Shown piece by piece: positions 6,251 through 14,084 of a DNA stretch of 64,000 nucleotides. This DNA comes from SIG77 sp045589595. GTDB taxonomy: Bacteria > Verrucomicrobiota > Lentisphaeria > Victivallales > UBA1829. Numbering within the stretch: position 1 is the stretch's first letter; each line of letters begins with the position of its first letter. The translations under genes and the position numbers were made by a program. The stretch is taken from NCBI GenBank assembly GCA_045589595.1, contig JAZNPK010000032.1, forward strand, positions 1-64,000, read 5' to 3'. The notes beneath the pieces were generated by a model. The model was not told the origin of the DNA, ran no database searches, and saw only the letters and a program-made list of their open reading frames with translations.

Positions 6251-8269
6251 TTACTTGACAGCTGCCGGGGTTGTCGGTTTCTGGACCGCTTTTGCTTTCG
6301 CGGCGGCTTCGGCTTTTGCCTTGGCTGCGGCTTCGGCTTTTGCTTTGGCGGCGGCTTCGGCTTGAGCTTTTTGTGCTTTCAATTCTTTTTCAGCGGCGGC
6401 TTTCTGTTGTTCCAGAAGTTTCTTTTCAGCGGCGGCGTGCTTGGCTTCGGCGTCAAGGATCCGTTTTTCCAACTGGCGGACCAGTTCCAGCCGCTCTTTT
6501 TCAAACCGTTCGCGCTGAAGTTCAGCTTCAGACTTCTGACGTTTTTCCATTTCGCCGATGCGTTTCTGCTGTTCTGCCCGTTCCTTTGCCATTGCCTCTT
6601 CCAGCCGTTTCACATTTTCCTGAAAATCGCTGCGGCTTTTATCGAGAAGATAGACTTCCCGACGCAATCCGGCATTTTCCGCAGTCTGACGACGGATCTC
6701 CTTCCCCTGTTCGGCGGACTGGATTTTCATCGCGGTCATCTCCCGGTGCGCATAGATGCCGACAGCGGAAAGAAGAGCTGCCAGGAAAACAAAAACCACC
6801 AGCAGGAGCAGGGAACTGACGGAGCGTTTCGGCGGTGCCGGGGGGGCAGCCGGGGGCGGAAGTGACGGAGTTTCCCGCGCTTCCAACTGCTCAAGTTTTT
6901 CCATGATCAACTGAAACTGACGGAGCAGTTCGACAGTATTATCTGCTTGCGGGACAAAGCGTTGCGGCAATGTCTCCGTCACATTCGTCATTGTTTCCGT
7001 CATATTTTTTTCTGGTGTTTTTTCATCCGTCATTTCGGGTTGCGGATGAATGGCATAAAGTTTTGCCAGTTCGGAATCGATCTCGATGGAAGACAATCCC
7101 CTGCCCCGGAGTTCCGCCACTTTTTTCAGGACATTCAATGCATTTGCGGAATAAGTCCGGCGTTTGCCCTGAACGGTAAATTCGATATATGCGGCATATT
7201 TTGCCAGCCAGTCATTGACCGTGGTCCGTTTCACGCCAAGTTGTTCTGACAATTCGATCACGCTGTATTTGCTCTGCTCTGCGGTCATTTTTTCCTGTCC
7301 TTTCCTTTCTTTTTTCAACAGATCCAAGGCACTCTGACAATCCTTTCCGATCTGTTCTTTCAATGATTCCGGAGAAGGAAACGCCTGCTCCGGGCGGAGA
7401 TATTTTACGGGTTCCAGTGATAAAGTTCTGTCATAAAGATCGCCCTGCACTTCATCCAGCAAATGCGCCTCCACGCGGCAAAGTCCCGTCTGCCCGTACG
7501 AAGCGAAGGTGGGAGCGGATCCGATATTGACGACAGCAGGATGACGGACGCCATCCGTCACAACATAAGCGGCATAGACGCCTGACGGAGGAATGACACC
7601 ATATTTGACGTCAATATTTGCAGTAGGAGTTTTCAGGTCTTTTCCGGCGACACCGAATCCGTGAACGACAACGCCGCTGATCGCATAAGGCATTGTGAGA
7701 TAACGGCTTGCTTTTTCAAAATCACCATTTGACACCGCCTGACGGATCGTGCTGCTGGAAACGGTCCCGCCATCCATGACGACTTCATCCACAGGTTTGA
7801 AAAGGAATCCGTCATTTTTTGCAATTTCCGTCAAAGTATCGGAATTGCCGGTTCCGCCTGCCCCGAACCGCCACGCTTTTCCCACGCAGATCCCTTTCAA
7901 ACTGACGGAGTGGCTGCGCAGACATTCTGTTATAAAACGGTCGGGTGAAAGAGCGGCAAATTCTCTGGTGAAAGGAATGACCACCACCGCTTTGACGCCG
8001 CAGGAGAAAAGGCGTTCATATTTTTCATCGGGTGAAAGGAGCAGGGCAGGGGCGGTATCCGGAAACAGGACCTGACGGGGATGCGGGGAAAATGTAACGG
8101 CGACCGGCGTGGAATCCGTGGCGGCGGCAGTCGCCATCAATTCTGCCAGCAGACGGCGGTGTCCGGCATGGACGCCGTCAAAGACACCGATAGCGGCAGA
8201 AATGGCAGAGATGCCGTGACTGCTCAAGGCATCGACTGAGTCGACAATGATCCGCGCTGTTTCCGTCAT
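6251..8269 (-). CDS. ribF: RibF (riboflavin kinase/FAD synthetase) fused to HTH-TM-coiled-coil module
   Basis: A 672-residue composite protein. Residues 1-325 are a bifunctional riboflavin kinase/FMN adenylyltransferase: GVFDGVHAGH and TFSPHPRQV of the nucleotidyltransferase, then SSSTIRQA, the HGFGVAGKDLKTPTAN kinase loop and a GDLYDRTL strand. From an internal in-frame ATG at 7288, which has AGGAAAGGACAGG just upstream, a second module follows: a MerR-like helix-turn-helix (VIELSEQLGVKRTTVNDWL), a Pro-rich linker, a membrane helix (about 25 residues), and a long coiled coil ending in TolA-like AKAEAAAK repeats. No stop separates the modules. They may be one fusion, or the second may also be made alone from the internal site. 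I place the start at 8269, behind AAGGA, because the longer frame to 8329 runs into the promoter. Confidence 0.85.
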   Translation of the reverse strand: MTETARIIVDSVDALSSHGISAISAAIGVFDGVHAGHRRLLAELMATAAATDSTPVAVTFSPHPRQVLFPDTAPALLLSPDEKYERLFSCGVKAVVVIPFTREFAALSPDRFITECLRSHSVSLKGICVGKAWRFGAGGTGNSDTLTEIAKNDGFLFKPVDEVVMDGGTVSSSTIRQAVSNGDFEKASRYLTMPYAISGVVVHGFGVAGKDLKTPTANIDVKYGVIPPSGVYAAYVVTDGVRHPAVVNIGSAPTFASYGQTGLCRVEAHLLDEVQGDLYDRTLSLEPVKYLRPEQAFPSPESLKEQIGKDCQSALDLLKKERKGQEKMTAEQSKYSVIELSEQLGVKRTTVNDWLAKYAAYIEFTVQGKRRTYSANALNVLKKVAELRGRGLSSIEIDSELAKLYAIHPQPEMTDEKTPEKNMTETMTNVTETLPQRFVPQADNTVELLRQFQLIMEKLEQLEARETPSLPPPAAPPAPPKRSVSSLLLLVVFVFLAALLSAVGIYAHREMTAMKIQSAEQGKEIRRQTAENAGLRREVYLLDKSRSDFQENVKRLEEAMAKERAEQQKRIGEMEKRQKSEAELQRERFEKERLELVRQLEKRILDAEAKHAAAEKKLLEQQKAAAEKELKAQKAQAEAAAKAKAEAAAKAKAEAAAKAKAVQKPTTPAAVK

Positions 8270-8300
8270 TTTGAAATTCCTTTCCATTTTTGACGGAAAT

Positions 8301-8329
8301 AATATACAGCGCAGATACAGTTTTGTCAA
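8301..8329 (-). promoter_or_regulatory. Consensus sigma70 promoter of ribF fusion
   Basis: On the minus strand: TTGACA (8329-8324), a 17-bp spacer, TATATT (8306-8301). It lies between the kinase stop and the ribF start, so ribF can be transcribed independently of the kinase. Confidence 0.85.
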
Positions 8330-8343
8330 CCGTCATTTTGCCG

Positions 8344-10761
8344 TCATTTTGATTTTTTCGCCGACTCTGCGGCGAGGTCCAGTTCCGGATTTCCGGTCAG
8401 GATCATGAAGGTATCTTCCATCTCCGGCTTGTTTTTCAGTTGGTTCCGGGAGGCATCCAGCCACAGGAGATCCATCTTCCGTATGGGTGACAGATCTTCG
8501 ATTCCGTAGCCGGAAAGATCCAGCCACCGTCTGCGGGGCAGGGAGGATGCGATCCGTGTCAGGAGATTCGTACAGTTTTGCGGCGACAATTTTTTGTGCG
8601 GCAGTGTCATGATCTGTTCCATAATATTGCTTTTGGTATTGGCAGCCAGGATCTGATCGATGATGCGGAAAGCATCTTCGTATCTACCTTCAAACCAGAG
8701 AGATAGGGCTTTGTATTCCTGCAATTTCGCCTTCCGTGAAAATGCGGGACGGCTCATGGCATTATGGCGCGCCTGCTCCAGCAATTCCTGATTTCTCATC
8801 TGGAACGCCGCCAGACGGCATGCTTCTGTAAGTGCTTCATCTCCAAAGATGTTATTGGGATAAAGATCAGCAACCGTCATGTATTGATCATACGCGCGGT
8901 GATACAGTCCGGCAGCGGCGAGGATATCGCCCTGAAGACAGGGCGTGATACTTTCCGGATGAGTCTGGATGTTCAGTTTTACGCGGCGGACCCCCAGCGG
9001 CGTATGCCGGGTGCGGACAGCAGTTCCGGAAATATTTTCCGACACCGGCAGGAGCAGATCTTCTGCGCTGAGAGCGGGTTCCGGCTCGTCGTTGTATTTC
9101 ACGGAGATGCGGTTGCCGGTGAGCGTGATGACGATGCGGTTGTCACCCGGTTTGATCTTTGTGGGGATGGCGGCGATGGGTTCCGGCATTCTGCCAACGG
9201 CACGACGGACGATCATATCCATCAAGCCGTCATTTGCAAATCTGACGGACAGACCGTAAGGGATCATATCTCCTTGAACCGGAATATCATGTCCGCGTAT
9301 GACGACATCGAATGCACCCTTCGGATCCGTCATTTGAGCTGTCATTTCCAGCCGGATATTTTCCCGGTTCTGCCGATCGATCCAGAACCATTCGCCGGTA
9401 TTGAGGACAAGTCCGCCGGATGATGTCAGGCGGGCAGGGCGTCTTTGTGAATTTTTCTGATCGGCGACATGGCAATCAGTTACAGATTTTCCGGGTGCGA
9501 ATTTCCATTCCGCCACCGTTTTCCATGCGGCTTTGTGGCGCTGCTGGGACTGGACCATATAAGTTGCACCGGCTGCGATCAGGAACGCCACCACCGCCAT
9601 AAAACCGGCAAGGATAATATTGCGTTTGACGAACAGCAGAGATTTTTTGACGAAACTTGCTTTTTCTGCGACGGTGGCGTATCCGTTGATAAATGCGTTC
9701 ACCTCGTTCCGCAGTTCCCGCACGCTCTGGTATCTGTCATCGGGATGAAGGCTCATGGCTTTCATAATGACGGCTTCGATCGCGGCGGGGATCTCCCGAT
9801 CGGGCGTGCGTTCCCGCGGCGGAATGATATCGTTATCCAGGGTGGCGGCAACACGGTCCATCACTTCCTTCTGTTCGAGGGGATCGCACCATGTCATCAT
9901 GGAATAAAGGATGGCACCGAGGGAGTAAATGTCGGTACGTGTATCCTTTGAACTGTTCATACCGGCGGCTTGTTCGGGCGCCATATACCCGGGCGTTCCC
10001 TTCATGATGCCGTCCTGAGTCGTTCCGGAATAATGGGGCAGGTGGGGATCGGTATGTGCGAGGGTGGTGTCGCTGTCGTCTTTTTTTCCGGCTTTTCCCT
10101 GTGATTCCAGAACTTTTGCCAGTCCCCAATCCATGATCAGCACTTCACCGAAGTCCCCGATTTGAATATTTTCCGGCTTGAGATCGAGATGGATGACGCC
10201 GCGGGAATGGGCAAATGCCACGCCGTAACAGATTTTGAGAAAGATGCGGAGCAGCCGGACCGTATCGTATTCCGCAACAAATCCCGGATCGCCGGATCCC
10301 AGCATTTTGATCAGAGAGGCGAGGGTGCGTCCGCGCAGGAGTTTCATGGTATAGTACGGTGCGCCTGTGGAATCCACGCCGATATCGTGGACCGGCACGA
10401 TATTGGGATGTTCGAGGCTGGCAGTGATCCGTGCTTCCTGAATGAAGCGGACAATATCCGACTGGGGCCGTGCGGCGGCATCGGGCAGGACCGCCATAGC
10501 GACATCGCGCGTGGCGTCCATATCTTTCACCTGAAGCACCATTTTCATACCGCCTCTGCCGATGCTTCTGATAAAACGGTATTTCCGGAGAGGTTTTTTG
10601 GACAGGCGTTCCATAGAATCGTCCGCCAGATCCAGTTTATCGGGATCCAGCAGAGTTTCCGGATTGTTGCTGCCTTCGCTCAACTCTTCGAACTCGGCAC
10701 TGGTCATCTGGATGGTGCCGTTGGCAGTATCGGCATCCTGATGAAACAGATTTTTATCCAT
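8344..10761 (-). CDS. Membrane Ser/Thr kinase with WNK-like lysine placement
   Basis: An 805-residue Hanks-type kinase. Catalytic residues: HLDLKPEN (Asp193, Lys195, Asn198), DWG (211-213, in place of DFG) and APE (261-263), with a likely alpha-C Glu at 109. The usual beta-3 lysine is missing: VAMAVL has Ala90 where VAIKVL is expected. Instead the glycine-rich loop reads GRGGMK, placing Lys73 exactly 17 residues before Ala90, the same spacing as the relocated lysine of eukaryotic WNK kinases. One membrane helix (about 381-403) leads to an exported tail. The tail has a beta-rich domain (about 415-620), a TPR-like helical region (about 630-730) and a short leucine-rich stretch (WLDLSGYGIEDLSPI). 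Substrates are unknown. It has its own promoter and precedes ribF by 74 bp. Confidence 0.9.
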   Translation of the reverse strand: MDKNLFHQDADTANGTIQMTSAEFEELSEGSNNPETLLDPDKLDLADDSMERLSKKPLRKYRFIRSIGRGGMKMVLQVKDMDATRDVAMAVLPDAAARPQSDIVRFIQEARITASLEHPNIVPVHDIGVDSTGAPYYTMKLLRGRTLASLIKMLGSGDPGFVAEYDTVRLLRIFLKICYGVAFAHSRGVIHLDLKPENIQIGDFGEVLIMDWGLAKVLESQGKAGKKDDSDTTLAHTDPHLPHYSGTTQDGIMKGTPGYMAPEQAAGMNSSKDTRTDIYSLGAILYSMMTWCDPLEQKEVMDRVAATLDNDIIPPRERTPDREIPAAIEAVIMKAMSLHPDDRYQSVRELRNEVNAFINGYATVAEKASFVKKSLLFVKRNIILAGFMAVVAFLIAAGATYMVQSQQRHKAAWKTVAEWKFAPGKSVTDCHVADQKNSQRRPARLTSSGGLVLNTGEWFWIDRQNRENIRLEMTAQMTDPKGAFDVVIRGHDIPVQGDMIPYGLSVRFANDGLMDMIVRRAVGRMPEPIAAIPTKIKPGDNRIVITLTGNRISVKYNDEPEPALSAEDLLLPVSENISGTAVRTRHTPLGVRRVKLNIQTHPESITPCLQGDILAAAGLYHRAYDQYMTVADLYPNNIFGDEALTEACRLAAFQMRNQELLEQARHNAMSRPAFSRKAKLQEYKALSLWFEGRYEDAFRIIDQILAANTKSNIMEQIMTLPHKKLSPQNCTNLLTRIASSLPRRRWLDLSGYGIEDLSPIRKMDLLWLDASRNQLKNKPEMEDTFMILTGNPELDLAAESAKKSK

Positions 10762-10801
10762 GGTCGGTGATCTCCTTTTCGATAGATGTAATCCACATTA
10801 T

Positions 10802-10829
10802 AATATAACGCGCCGTGCGAAAAAAGCAA
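10802..10829 (-). promoter_or_regulatory. sigma70-like promoter of kinase gene
   Basis: On the minus strand: TTGCTT (10829-10824), a 16-bp spacer, TATATT (10807-10802), about 40 bp before the kinase start codon, which has AAGGAGA upstream. Confidence 0.65.
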
Positions 10830-10952
10830 GACGGGTGCGCATTTTCAGGTTTTCCGTCAAAAATAACACAGGGCGCACGGCGATTTTTTCCGGATTTTTT
10901 CTGAAAAAAGTACAAAATTGCGCATTTTTTTACTATTTTTGATGTTTTCCAC

Positions 10953-10980
10953 TTGTTTTCTGGCAGAAAACGGGTATACT
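10953..10980 (+). promoter_or_regulatory. sigma70-like promoter of major pseudopilin gene
   Basis: TTGTTT (10953-10958), a 16-bp spacer, TATACT (10975-10980). The gene has an excellent AGGAGA ribosome-binding site further down. Confidence 0.7.
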
Positions 10981-11037
10981 TATGATAAGACAGAGCCAAG
11001 AAACAAAAAACTTTATCACCTTTAGGAGAAAGACAAG

Positions 11038-11691
11038 ATGAAGAAAAAACAGTTTACCCTGATCGAACTGCTCGTCGTTATCGCGATTATCGCAGTGCTC
11101 GCAACTATGCTGTTCCCCGTGGTCGGCAGTATGAAAGAACGTTCTCTGCAGACGAAATGTACGTCCAACCTGTCCCAGCTGGGTAAAGCCCTCATGGCTT
11201 ACTCCATGGACAATGAAAACGCCTTCCCCTATGCCGAAGGTCAGGACACCAAGGCAGGCGGCGGTGAGAAACACGCCAAGAACCTGATCATTCTCCGTAA
11301 GAGCCAGGTCGGTGAAGAACCCGCTCTGTACCTCTGCCCCTCCTCCACCCGCGCAAACAACGTTGGCGCCACGAAGGACAGAAAAGACGTTACCGATACT
11401 GATTTCGACAAGGACAACATCTCCTATGCCTACTTCACCGGTGAAGATCCGCAGAACCAGAACGGCGTTTCCACTGCTACCATGAAACAGGGCAGCGGTA
11501 TCCTCAGTGACGCCAACTGCGTCGGCACCGCCACTGAAAAGAACCTGAGCAATGGCTGGAACCACGACACCAACGGTCGTTGGCTGCGCGTTGACGGTTC
11601 CGTTCAGTCCTCCACCGCCACCAACTGGCCCGACAAGGTCGGCGGCAACTCCCAGACCAAAGGTACCTGGTCTTCTTTCAACCTGAACTGA
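11038..11691 (+). CDS. Type II secretion-like pseudopilin, probably highly expressed
   Basis: A 217-residue prepilin-like protein. The N-terminus is a short basic leader (MKKKQ) followed by FTLIELLVVIAIIAVL; cleavage would fall before Phe6, and Glu10 is the conserved Glu5 of the mature chain. The residue before the cleavage site is Gln rather than the canonical Gly. The C-terminal part is polar, with three Cys residues (TKCTSN, LYLCPS, DANCVG). Codon use is strikingly biased to CTG, GGT, AAC and ACC compared with neighbours, which suggests heavy expression. It has a clear promoter, a strong ribosome-binding site and a strong terminator, so it is a single-gene unit. No secretion ATPase or prepilin peptidase lies nearby; those would have to be elsewhere. 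Confidence 0.88.
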   Translation: MKKKQFTLIELLVVIAIIAVLATMLFPVVGSMKERSLQTKCTSNLSQLGKALMAYSMDNENAFPYAEGQDTKAGGGEKHAKNLIILRKSQVGEEPALYLCPSSTRANNVGATKDRKDVTDTDFDKDNISYAYFTGEDPQNQNGVSTATMKQGSGILSDANCVGTATEKNLSNGWNHDTNGRWLRVDGSVQSSTATNWPDKVGGNSQTKGTWSSFNLN

Positions 11692-11713
11692 TTTCAGTTT
11701 GATCCCGAATTAC

Positions 11714-11743
11714 AAACCGGTACAGCGATGTACCGGTTTTTTT
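11714..11743 (+). terminator. Rho-independent terminator of pseudopilin gene
   Basis: AAACCGGTAC (11714-11723), loop AGCGAT, GTACCGGTTT (11730-11739), then T residues. Confidence 0.92.
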
Positions 11744-11774
11744 GTATCCATGCAACTGACAATGAGGTAAAAAT

Positions 11775-12473
11775 ATGGCAAAGATGAAAGTTGTGCAATG
11801 TTGGGATGACGGCGTGGCGACCGATATCCGTTTCACGGAAATGCTCCGGAAATACAATGCAAAAGCCACCTTCAATCTGTGTATCGGCAATATGCAGCCG
11901 GAACGGACGCCGACCTACTGGAATCACGATCCCAAACGTCCGGGCTGGTGTCATCTGGGGTTCTGCGTTGGCAAAGTCGGGCTGAACGAACTGAAAGATG
12001 TTTACGGCGGATTTCAGGTGGCGTCCCACTGCTGGAAACACGAATGTGCCGGATATTGTCCCGATGAGGAATTTATCAAGGCGGCTGTGGATTGCAAAAA
12101 GTATCTGGAAGATGTTTTTCAGCAGGAATGTCCTGGCTTTGCGTGGCCCTGCGGCGCGAATACGCCATCCACTTGCGATCTGCTGCGTGAAGCGGGATTC
12201 CGCTATGCGCGGACAACACAATACACGAAAAATGTCACCGATTGTCCCGATACCATGCTGCTGAAAAGTCATTGCCATTTCCAGAATTCAGAGTTTTACA
12301 GAATGTATGAAGCCGCCAAAGAACACGGCGTCTTTTACTTCTGGGGTCATACCTACGAAACACTGGATTATGGTCCGCTCTGGGAACAGCTTGAGGATAA
12401 AATCCGGTACATTACCGAAGATCCTGACTCGGAATGGGCCGATGTGATCGATATCGTGCCCCTCTGCAAATAA
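11775..12473 (+). CDS. Polysaccharide deacetylase family protein
   Basis: A 232-residue NodB-fold protein without a signal peptide. Two family motifs are visible: CWDDG (10-14), in place of the usual TFDDG with the catalytic Asp and metal-binding Asp, and SHCWKH, equivalent to the S-H-x-x-x-H metal site. A third region, FAWPCGANTP, matches the P-x-G strand. It probably removes acetyl groups from a carbohydrate, but the substrate is not evident; cytoplasmic relatives act on small sugars. The start follows GAGGT. It sits after the pseudopilin terminator and 23 bp before a lipoprotein gene, which may be cotranscribed. Confidence 0.82.
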   Translation: MAKMKVVQCWDDGVATDIRFTEMLRKYNAKATFNLCIGNMQPERTPTYWNHDPKRPGWCHLGFCVGKVGLNELKDVYGGFQVASHCWKHECAGYCPDEEFIKAAVDCKKYLEDVFQQECPGFAWPCGANTPSTCDLLREAGFRYARTTQYTKNVTDCPDTMLLKSHCHFQNSEFYRMYEAAKEHGVFYFWGHTYETLDYGPLWEQLEDKIRYITEDPDSEWADVIDIVPLCK

Positions 12474-12496
12474 TCAGACATTCAGGCAAAAGCAAA

Positions 12497-13138
12497 ATGA
12501 AAATATTTTCTGCAGCATTGCTTGCTGTTTTTCTCTGTGGTTGTTTCGGTCCGGTTCTGCAAATGGGGGATCGAGTTGTGCCAGCCCAAAATTACAAAGG
12601 CGTTCCCGTGGTCAGCGCACGCAATTCGCTCTACAAAGAGATCCATTACAGTACATTCGGGTTTGATTGGGATGAAAATGACGGTTTTCTTATCCCTGTA
12701 CGCAAAAACAGTGTGAACAGTGCCTTCTGGGCGTCAAAACTCACTCAGGCAGAAAAACTTTACTCTGTCGTTTGTATTGCGGCAAAGCGGCGGCACTATA
12801 TTCAAAAGCCGGATACAAAAAATTTGCAGCAGTATCTTGAATATTCCTATCGTCAGGTTCCCGGTTCCAAGATCCAGCGCTCCGCATTGAAAATTGAACA
12901 ATGTTATTTCAAGGGGCTGCCTGCCGTTTATGTTTATTTGGAAACCTTTGAAAAGGGGCGTGATCTCTATTTGCGGGAAGAATCCTATTTTTTCTTTGAT
13001 CCTCTTGAACCGGATACTTTGGTTTATCGGGTCGGCTGGAGCGAAAGAGGCAAAAAATCTGATTGGAAATCTCCTGACGCAGAAACTCAAGGCAGACGTT
13101 TTTTTGAGTGCTTTAAACTGCTCCCCGCAAAAAAATAA
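12497..13138 (+). CDS. Hypothetical lipoprotein
   Basis: A 213-residue exported protein. It starts with a short lipoprotein signal, MKIFSAALLAVFLCGC, with a lipobox-like LCGC, so the mature chain would begin at Cys16. The start was set at 12497 because this is where the signal peptide begins; the frame is open further upstream without merit. The mature protein is mixed alpha/beta with many aromatic residues and contains no motif I recognise. It follows the deacetylase by 23 bp, which suggests a shared transcript. Function unknown. Confidence 0.75.
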   Translation: MKIFSAALLAVFLCGCFGPVLQMGDRVVPAQNYKGVPVVSARNSLYKEIHYSTFGFDWDENDGFLIPVRKNSVNSAFWASKLTQAEKLYSVVCIAAKRRHYIQKPDTKNLQQYLEYSYRQVPGSKIQRSALKIEQCYFKGLPAVYVYLETFEKGRDLYLREESYFFFDPLEPDTLVYRVGWSERGKKSDWKSPDAETQGRRFFECFKLLPAKK

Positions 13139-13183
13139 CTCATCGCAGACACTTATAAGTTGGGATAAATGTTTTGCTGTAAA

Positions 13184-13432
13184 TCAGAAGTGGCGATTAG
13201 CGAATGATCTGCCGGAATGTGTTTTCAAATATGCTTCAAAAGCATAAGCCTTTTCTTTAGACGAAAACGCAACTGCTGTGTCAATTTTCCACGGTTTAAA
13301 TTTGGAGGTATGTGGAACTCCTCCTTCGTTGTGTTTTGCAAGACGGGCTTGCAAATCTTCTGTAACTCCGGTATAACGGTGCGTTTCTGTTGCAACATCA
13401 ACTAACAAATAAACATAATAGAATTTTGCCAT
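13184..13432 (-). CDS. GIY-YIG domain protein
   Basis: An 82-residue single-domain GIY-YIG protein of the small YhbQ/UvrC-N-like type. It shows FYYVYLLVD (the GIY strand), HRYTGVTEDLQARLAKHN (the YIG strand and Arg helix) and a distal KEKAYAFEAYLK helix with the expected Glu. Such proteins are often called endonucleases, though the function of the stand-alone short forms is not settled. I start it at 13432, with GGAAGGA upstream, instead of a TTG at 13456. Its promoter would have to lie within or next to the tandem repeat array at 13463-13880. Confidence 0.85.
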   Translation of the reverse strand: MAKFYYVYLLVDVATETHRYTGVTEDLQARLAKHNEGGVPHTSKFKPWKIDTAVAFSSKEKAYAFEAYLKTHSGRSFANRHF

Positions 13433-13462
13433 ATTGCCGTCCTTCCGATAATACAACTTGCC

Positions 13463-13880
13463 CGATTGCCCGGCTTCGGGTTGCTATCGCAACTCTACGC
13501 CGTGGCAGGCTTCACTTTGGCTTGCGCCAATTTCCGCTCCGGTCTGCGCCTCCGGCTTGCCCGGGCGTAAAAAAGGCAAACAAAATACCCATCTTCGTAA
13601 TTTCTATGACCGATTGCCCGGCTTCGGGTTGCTGCGCAACTCTACGCCGTGGCAGGCTTCACTTTGGCTTGCGCCAATTTCCGCTCCGGTCTGCGCCTCC
13701 GGCTTGCCCGGGCGTAAAAAAGGCAACCAAAATACCCATCTTCGTAATTTCTATGACCGATTGCCCGGCTTCGGGTTGCTATCGCAACTCTACGCCGTGG
13801 CAGGCTTCACTTTGGCTTGCGCCAATTTCCGCTCCGGTCTGCGCCTCCGGCTTGCCCGGGCGTAAAAAAGGCAACCAAAA
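13463..13880. repeat. Three tandem copies of a ~147-bp repeat
   Basis: Three near-identical units begin at 13463, 13611 and 13758 (periods 148 and 147 bp). Each starts CGATTGCCCGGCTTCGGG and ends with GCCCGGGCGTAAAAAAGGC; the third is cut short where the tRNA terminator begins. Units contain small hairpins, for example GTTGC-TATC-GCAAC in units 1 and 3, which becomes GTTGC-TGC-GCAAC in unit 2. The gap holds no convincing gene; frames running through it come from the repetition. Confidence 0.93.
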
Positions 13881-13893
13881 ATTTGGTTGCCTT
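13866..13893 (-). terminator. Terminator downstream of tRNA-Val(CAC)
   Basis: On the minus strand AAGGCAACCAAA is followed by TTTGGTTGCC and a run of six T. The T run is the last part of repeat unit 3. Confidence 0.85.
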
Positions 13894-13902
13894 TGTGAAG
13901 CC

Positions 13903-13979
13903 TGGTGGTCGCTGGGAGACTCGAACTCTCGACCTCATCCGTGTGAAGGATGCGTTCTAACCAACTGAACTAAGCGACC
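13903..13979 (-). tRNA. tRNA-Val (anticodon CAC), CCA encoded
   Basis: Minus-strand cloverleaf: acceptor GGTCGCT/AGCGACC, D-arm GTTC/GAAC, anticodon stem CATCC/GGATG around TTCACAC (anticodon CAC), T-loop TTCGAGT, encoded CCA. The T-stem GAGAG/CTCCC has one A-C mismatch at the second pair, which is unusual for an elongator tRNA. Confidence 0.9.
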
Positions 13980-14084
13980 GGTTTATGATTTAGAACAATA
14001 TATCACAGTTTTTTGATTTGTCAATCCGAAAAAAACTTCAGAGTGCTTTTTTTTCAGATTTTTCCGGACCGGAGCAGGGGAAGA

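Noticed and set aside
6170..6865. Long Phe/Gly-rich plus-strand frame over the ribF fusion
   Set aside because: Reverse reading of the AKAEAA coiled-coil repeats; no start signals and low complexity.
10933..11565. A 210-residue frame antisense to the pseudopilin gene
   Set aside because: Caused by the strong codon bias of the pseudopilin gene; it ends in the promoter region and has no start signals.
13463..13880. Possible CRISPR array
   Set aside because: Units are contiguous 147-148-bp tandem copies without short repeats and unique spacers, and no cas gene is present in the window.
13390..13968. Plus-strand frames of 135-192 codons across the tandem repeat
   Set aside because: They arise because the repeat units are close to a multiple of three; the 148-bp first period breaks phase, they read into the antisense of tRNA-Val, and they show no protein-like pattern.
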